Assembly (NCBI GenBank): GCA_015492875.1
Contig: WGEI01000184.1
Span: forward strand, 1-10,085
Reading direction: 5' to 3'
Length of the DNA stretch: 10,085 nt
Source of the DNA: Anaerolineae bacterium
GTDB lineage: Bacteria > Chloroflexota > Anaerolineae > Aggregatilineales > Phototrophicaceae
Part shown: positions 7,510 to 10,085 of the stretch, piece by piece
Numbering within the stretch: the stretch's first letter is position 1
Layout of the letters: the number at the start of each line of letters is the position of its first letter
Notes under the pieces: model-generated
What the model was told of the DNA's origin: nothing
The model's input: the letters and a program-made list of their open reading frames with translations, nothing else
Databases searched by the model: none
Program-made: the position numbers and the translations under genes

Positions 7510-7537
7510 TTGTATTCTACCTGGTTCGTGTTATGTT
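7510..7537 (+). promoter_or_regulatory. Possible mreB promoter
   Basis: TTGTAT (7510-7515) and TATGTT (7532-7537) are spaced by 16 nt in the divergent gap before mreB. Matches to consensus are modest (3 of 6 and 4 of 6). A promoter is expected here because mreB is the first gene of its strand, but the exact position is uncertain. Confidence 0.3.
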
Positions 7538-7561
7538 TAATGCGCGCGGTTTACTGCCCTT

Positions 7562-7567
7562 GAGGAG
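7562..7567 (+). promoter_or_regulatory. Ribosome binding site of mreB
   Basis: GAGGAG ends 6 nt before the GTG at 7574-7576 and fixes that GTG as the mreB start; no in-frame ATG lies nearby. Confidence 0.8.
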
Positions 7568-7573
7568 TGTTAC

Positions 7574-8635
7574 GTGTTAAGCCCACTCGACTGGTTTTTT
7601 GGCCTGTTTTCATTGGACATCGGTATCGACTTAGGCACGGCTAACACCCTTGTCAGCGTACGGGGTAAAGGGATAGTGATTAATGAGCCTTCGTTTGTCG
7701 CCTTAAATCGCAAAACCCGTGAACCGCGTGAAGTCGGTGCAAGAGCAAAAGAAATTTGGAGCCGTAACCCGAAAGACATCATCATTGTTCGCCCACTGCG
7801 CGATGGTGTTATCAGCGATTTTGAAGTTACAGCCGCCATGCTAGATTATCTAGTGCGCAAAGCTCATGAGCAAACATGGGTGCCTATTCCGCGCCCGCGT
7901 GTAGTCGTCGGCATTCCCAGCGGCGTGACGGAAGTTGAAAAGCGCGCCGTGCTCGATGCAACAATTGCTTCTGGTGCACGTGAAGCGCATCTGATTGAAG
8001 AACCCGTCGCAGCGGCTATCGGCGCGGGTTTGCCCGTTCTGGAAACACGTGGCAGCATGATTGTTGATATTGGTGGCGGCACAACCGAAGTTGCACTATT
8101 TTCGTTGGGCGGGATTGTACTTAGTCGTTCCATCCGCGTGGCGGGCGATGAGATGGATGAGGATATTGTGCAATATATGCGCAACAAGCACAATCTACTC
8201 ATCGGCGAGCCAACGGCTGAACGTGTGAAAATGACAATTGGTTCTGCCTATCCCCTACCTGAAGAGCGAACTATGGCCGTCAAAGGGCGCAATCTAGTAA
8301 CAGGCTTGCCAGATTCCATTGATGTGAGTTCTGTAGAAATTCGTGAAGCTATTAGCGGCTCGGTAGATATTATCGTTGACACGGTAAAAGACGCGCTGGA
8401 TGATACACCGCCGGAACTCATTGCCGATTTAATGGAAAGTGGTATCTGCCTTGCGGGTGGTGGTGCGCTCTTAAAAGGCCTAGCCCAACGCATCTCTGAA
8501 GAGGTGAATATCCGCGTATGGGTGGCAGATGATCCGATGACTTGTGTGGCGCGGGGCGCGGGGCGCGTGCTGGAAGATTACAACAATTTGCGCCGTTTGC
8601 TAGTTGGCCCAGAGCGCGGAAGCACACGCCATTAA
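7574..8635 (+). CDS. mreB: Rod shape-determining protein MreB (bacterial actin)
   Basis: MreB polymerises on the inner face of the membrane and guides the elongasome that inserts peptidoglycan along the cell side wall. The 353-residue protein has the actin-fold nucleotide-binding motifs: phosphate-1 DIGIDLGTANT (15-25), IEEPVAAAIGAGLPV (141-155), phosphate-2 VDIGGGTTE (164-172), GDEMDEDIVQY (191-201) and the adenosine motif LAGGGALLKGL (293-303). The N-terminal stretch MLSPLDWFFGLF is hydrophobic or amphipathic and could anchor it to the membrane, as in other MreB proteins. The length is slightly above the usual 335-345 residues because of a short polar tail. It starts at GTG, fixed by GAGGAG 6 nt upstream, and heads the mreBCD cluster. 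Its presence suggests rod-shaped or elongating cells. Confidence 0.98.
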   Translation: MLSPLDWFFGLFSLDIGIDLGTANTLVSVRGKGIVINEPSFVALNRKTREPREVGARAKEIWSRNPKDIIIVRPLRDGVISDFEVTAAMLDYLVRKAHEQTWVPIPRPRVVVGIPSGVTEVEKRAVLDATIASGAREAHLIEEPVAAAIGAGLPVLETRGSMIVDIGGGTTEVALFSLGGIVLSRSIRVAGDEMDEDIVQYMRNKHNLLIGEPTAERVKMTIGSAYPLPEERTMAVKGRNLVTGLPDSIDVSSVEIREAISGSVDIIVDTVKDALDDTPPELIADLMESGICLAGGGALLKGLAQRISEEVNIRVWVADDPMTCVARGAGRVLEDYNNLRRLLVGPERGSTRH

Positions 8636-8653
8636 AGGCGGGAAGAGCATCCC

Positions 8654-8682
8654 ATCACAAGCGGGGCGGCTTTTGCTATAAT
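8654..8682 (+). promoter_or_regulatory. Extended -10 promoter inside the mre operon, driving mreC-mreD
   Basis: The 85 nt between mreB and mreC contains TGCTATAAT (8674-8682), a perfect extended -10 element (TG, one base, TATAAT). ATCACA at 8654-8659, 17 nt upstream, matches the -35 at 4 of 6 positions. Transcription would start near 8689, about 30 nt before mreC. This is the best promoter sequence I see in the window. Confidence 0.6.
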
Positions 8683-8710
8683 TCCCCTCATCAGGATAAA
8701 TTCAGGGTTA

Positions 8711-8716
8711 AGGTGA
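8711..8716 (+). promoter_or_regulatory. Ribosome binding site of mreC
   Basis: AGGTGA ends 4 nt before the GTG at 8721-8723 and is complementary to the 16S rRNA tail. It supports the GTG start, which also places the membrane segment close to the N-terminus as expected for MreC. Confidence 0.7.
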
Positions 8717-8720
8717 TTGC

Positions 8721-9575
8721 GTGAGAAGAAATTGGCGCGCAAATCGGATTTTATTTTTCATTGTCACAGTGCTCATCTGTGTAACGTTAATCCTCCTCAG
8801 CATCAGCGGGGCGTTAACACCGTTAGAAGAAGTCTTAGCCACACCGTTGAGCGCGTTATCTGGCGTGTTGACGCGCGTTTCTACAACCTTCAGCGGCATT
8901 GCGAGCGATATATCACGCCTGCAAAGCTTACAACAGCGCAATGCAGACCTTGAAGAAGCCTTAGCAGAATTGCAACCAGAGCTGGTAGCCCTGAGGGAAA
9001 TTCAAAACGATTATAACCGCTTAAGCGAGCTGCTAAATTATACACAAGTGACTGAAGAGCAAGAATTTGTCGCCGCTGATGTCATCGCCCTTGACCCATC
9101 GGGGTTCTTGCGCTCAATTATCATCAACAAGGGCACGCGCGACGGTATCGAGGTGGGTATGCCTGTGGTTACTGCGCAAGGGTTAATTGGGCGTATTAGC
9201 GATGTCGCCGCCGATGCTTCGAGAGTGCGTTTAATTACCGATGAAAACAGCGCCATCAGCGCGCGCTTACAAGCTAGCCGCGCATTGGGGAGTGTGGTTG
9301 GGCAGTTAGGTGGCGCGCTAAGAATGACTTTTATCCCCTTAGATGCTTCGGTGCAGGAAGGCGATGTTGTGCTCACCTCTGGGCTTGGGGGCAATTTGCC
9401 AGCAGATATTTTCATTGGGGTTGTGACTAGCGCACGGCAAGTTGAGGGGGCGTTATATCAAGAAGCTGAAGTTCGCAGTCTCGTTGATTTTGACTCGCTT
9501 GAAATCGTTCTGGTCATCACTAGCTTCCAGCCCATCGACATTTCTGTATTTGACAACGAAGAAGAGACACCCTAA
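8721..9575 (+). CDS. mreC: Cell shape-determining protein MreC
   Basis: MreC is the bitopic scaffold of the elongasome; its extracytoplasmic part contacts PBP2 and helps activate wall synthesis. The 284-residue protein shows a short basic N-terminus (MRRNWRANR), one membrane helix at about 9-29, a predicted coiled coil at about 62-107 rich in Leu, Glu and Gln, and two beta-barrel subdomains. Family motifs include INKGTRDGIEVGMPVV (135-150), QGLIGRI (153-159), SRVRLITDENSAI (167-179), and VQEGDVVLTSGLGGNLP (211-227) followed by IFIGVV (230-235). The length is typical. It starts at GTG behind AGGTGA. The acidic tail (DNEEETP) is short, without the long proline-rich extension seen in some homologues. 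It lies 85 nt after mreB and 11 nt before mreD. Confidence 0.95.
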   Translation: MRRNWRANRILFFIVTVLICVTLILLSISGALTPLEEVLATPLSALSGVLTRVSTTFSGIASDISRLQSLQQRNADLEEALAELQPELVALREIQNDYNRLSELLNYTQVTEEQEFVAADVIALDPSGFLRSIIINKGTRDGIEVGMPVVTAQGLIGRISDVAADASRVRLITDENSAISARLQASRALGSVVGQLGGALRMTFIPLDASVQEGDVVLTSGLGGNLPADIFIGVVTSARQVEGALYQEAEVRSLVDFDSLEIVLVITSFQPIDISVFDNEEETP

Positions 9576-9586
9576 GCGGATTCGCC

Positions 9587-10081
9587 ATGAGTTTAACCTA
9601 TGTCATTATTTTGATGGGATTAGCAGCGGTAGCTGAAGCGAGCGTGCTCCCCCAAATACGTATTGGACAGGGACAGCCCGACCTTGTTTTTTTGCTCATT
9701 CTTTCATGGGCGGCCAATAACGAATTGGAAGAGGGGGTAAACTGGGCATTTATTGGCGGCATCGCCAAAGATTTGCTCTCCGCTGCGCCATTAGGCACAT
9801 CAACACTGGGCTATCTTCTCATCGTATTTGGGATTAGTGGCTTAGGGCGGCAGGTTTACCGCATGGGATTGTTATTGCTGATTGGTCTGGTGATTGTTGG
9901 CACTTTGGTGCAGCAACTTGTCACTATTGTTGTTCTGGCCATAGCAGGCGAGCCGATTAATCTGCTACAAGGCATACAGCAGGTTATATTACCAACACTG
10001 CTATATAATCTCATCTTCATTTGGCCAGTCTATGGTTTCATACGCCTGATACAAAATTGGTTAGGCACATCTGTAAGGTAA
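9587..10081 (+). CDS. mreD: Rod shape-determining protein MreD
   Basis: MreD is the small polytopic membrane partner of MreC in the elongasome. This 164-residue protein is highly hydrophobic, with about five membrane segments (roughly 4-22, 32-45, 52-84, 93-119 and 130-152). It carries the family features PDLVFLLILSWA (31-42) and GGIAKDLLSAAPLGTSTLGYLLI (57-79), the latter being the conserved loop containing a G-x-x-x-D-x-x-S pattern. The length matches the family. The ATG at 9587 lies 11 nt after the mreC stop with a modest AGCGGA upstream, so translation is probably coupled to mreC. The assignment rests on motif, hydrophobicity and position, since MreD sequences are poorly conserved. Confidence 0.93.
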   Translation: MSLTYVIILMGLAAVAEASVLPQIRIGQGQPDLVFLLILSWAANNELEEGVNWAFIGGIAKDLLSAAPLGTSTLGYLLIVFGISGLGRQVYRMGLLLLIGLVIVGTLVQQLVTIVVLAIAGEPINLLQGIQQVILPTLLYNLIFIWPVYGFIRLIQNWLGTSVR

Positions 10082-10082
10082 A

Positions 10083-10085
10083 GTG
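10083..10085 (+). other. Possible GTG start codon of the next gene (cut by the window edge)
   Basis: The last three bases are GTG, one base after the mreD stop, with AAGG (10075-10078) 4 nt upstream. The mreB and mreC genes use the same GTG arrangement. In most mre clusters the next gene encodes PBP2 (mrdA) or RodA. Only the codon is visible, so this is a positional guess. Confidence 0.3.

Noticed and set aside
7570..8202. Minus-strand open frames across the mreB region
   Set aside because: MreB motifs on the plus strand explain the coding signal fully; these frames are serine/arginine-rich shadows.
8638..8655. Possible terminator after mreB (GGGA ... TCCC)
   Set aside because: The stem is only four base pairs and no T-tract follows.
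9038..9415. Minus-strand open frame of 125 codons
   Set aside because: It is antisense to the conserved core of mreC; the composition is that of a shadow frame.

Overview
This is a chromosomal window from a bacterium, most likely a member of the Chloroflexota (Anaerolineae-like). I infer this from the CapA-type protein, whose signature motifs (SNEVSF, SGNHNND, TQAHKPQ, GLGNLFFDQ) are in the form I associate with that phylum, and from moderate GC content with mixed ATG/GTG starts. No rRNA or marker protein is present to settle the taxonomy. I see no mobile element, prophage, CRISPR array, tRNA or rRNA.

The left three quarters is read from the minus strand. In transcription order from the centre outward it holds tilS (tRNA-Ile lysidine synthetase); a response regulator with an OmpR/PhoB-type DNA-binding domain; a large secreted protein that joins an esterase domain to a CapA/PGA_cap-type domain; a 179-residue protein I do not recognise; a secreted family 3 glycoside hydrolase of the NagZ type; and, cut by the window edge, the N-terminal domain of a Clp-family AAA+ unfoldase. 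The response regulator has its own strong ribosome binding site, a good sigma70-like promoter and a hairpin after its stop codon, so it looks like a single-gene transcription unit. The esterase-CapA gene, the unknown gene and the glycosidase gene are closely spaced (54 nt gap, then a 14 nt overlap) and probably form an operon devoted to the cell surface.

The right quarter is read from the plus strand and is a conventional cell-shape operon, mreB-mreC-mreD, divergent from tilS. mreB and mreC both start at GTG behind clear Shine-Dalgarno sequences. A near-consensus extended -10 promoter lies in the 85 nt between mreB and mreC. The window ends just after mreD, where a GTG with a Shine-Dalgarno sequence in front may begin the next gene (a PBP2 or RodA homologue would be usual there).

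Most genes belong to known families. The points most worth a second look are the esterase-CapA fusion, the unknown 179-residue protein (which has a faint resemblance to the ATP-binding core of histidine kinases), the mismatch between the response regulator's NtrC-like receiver and its PhoB-like output domain, and the internal mreC promoter. I did not find a clearly novel multi-gene system.
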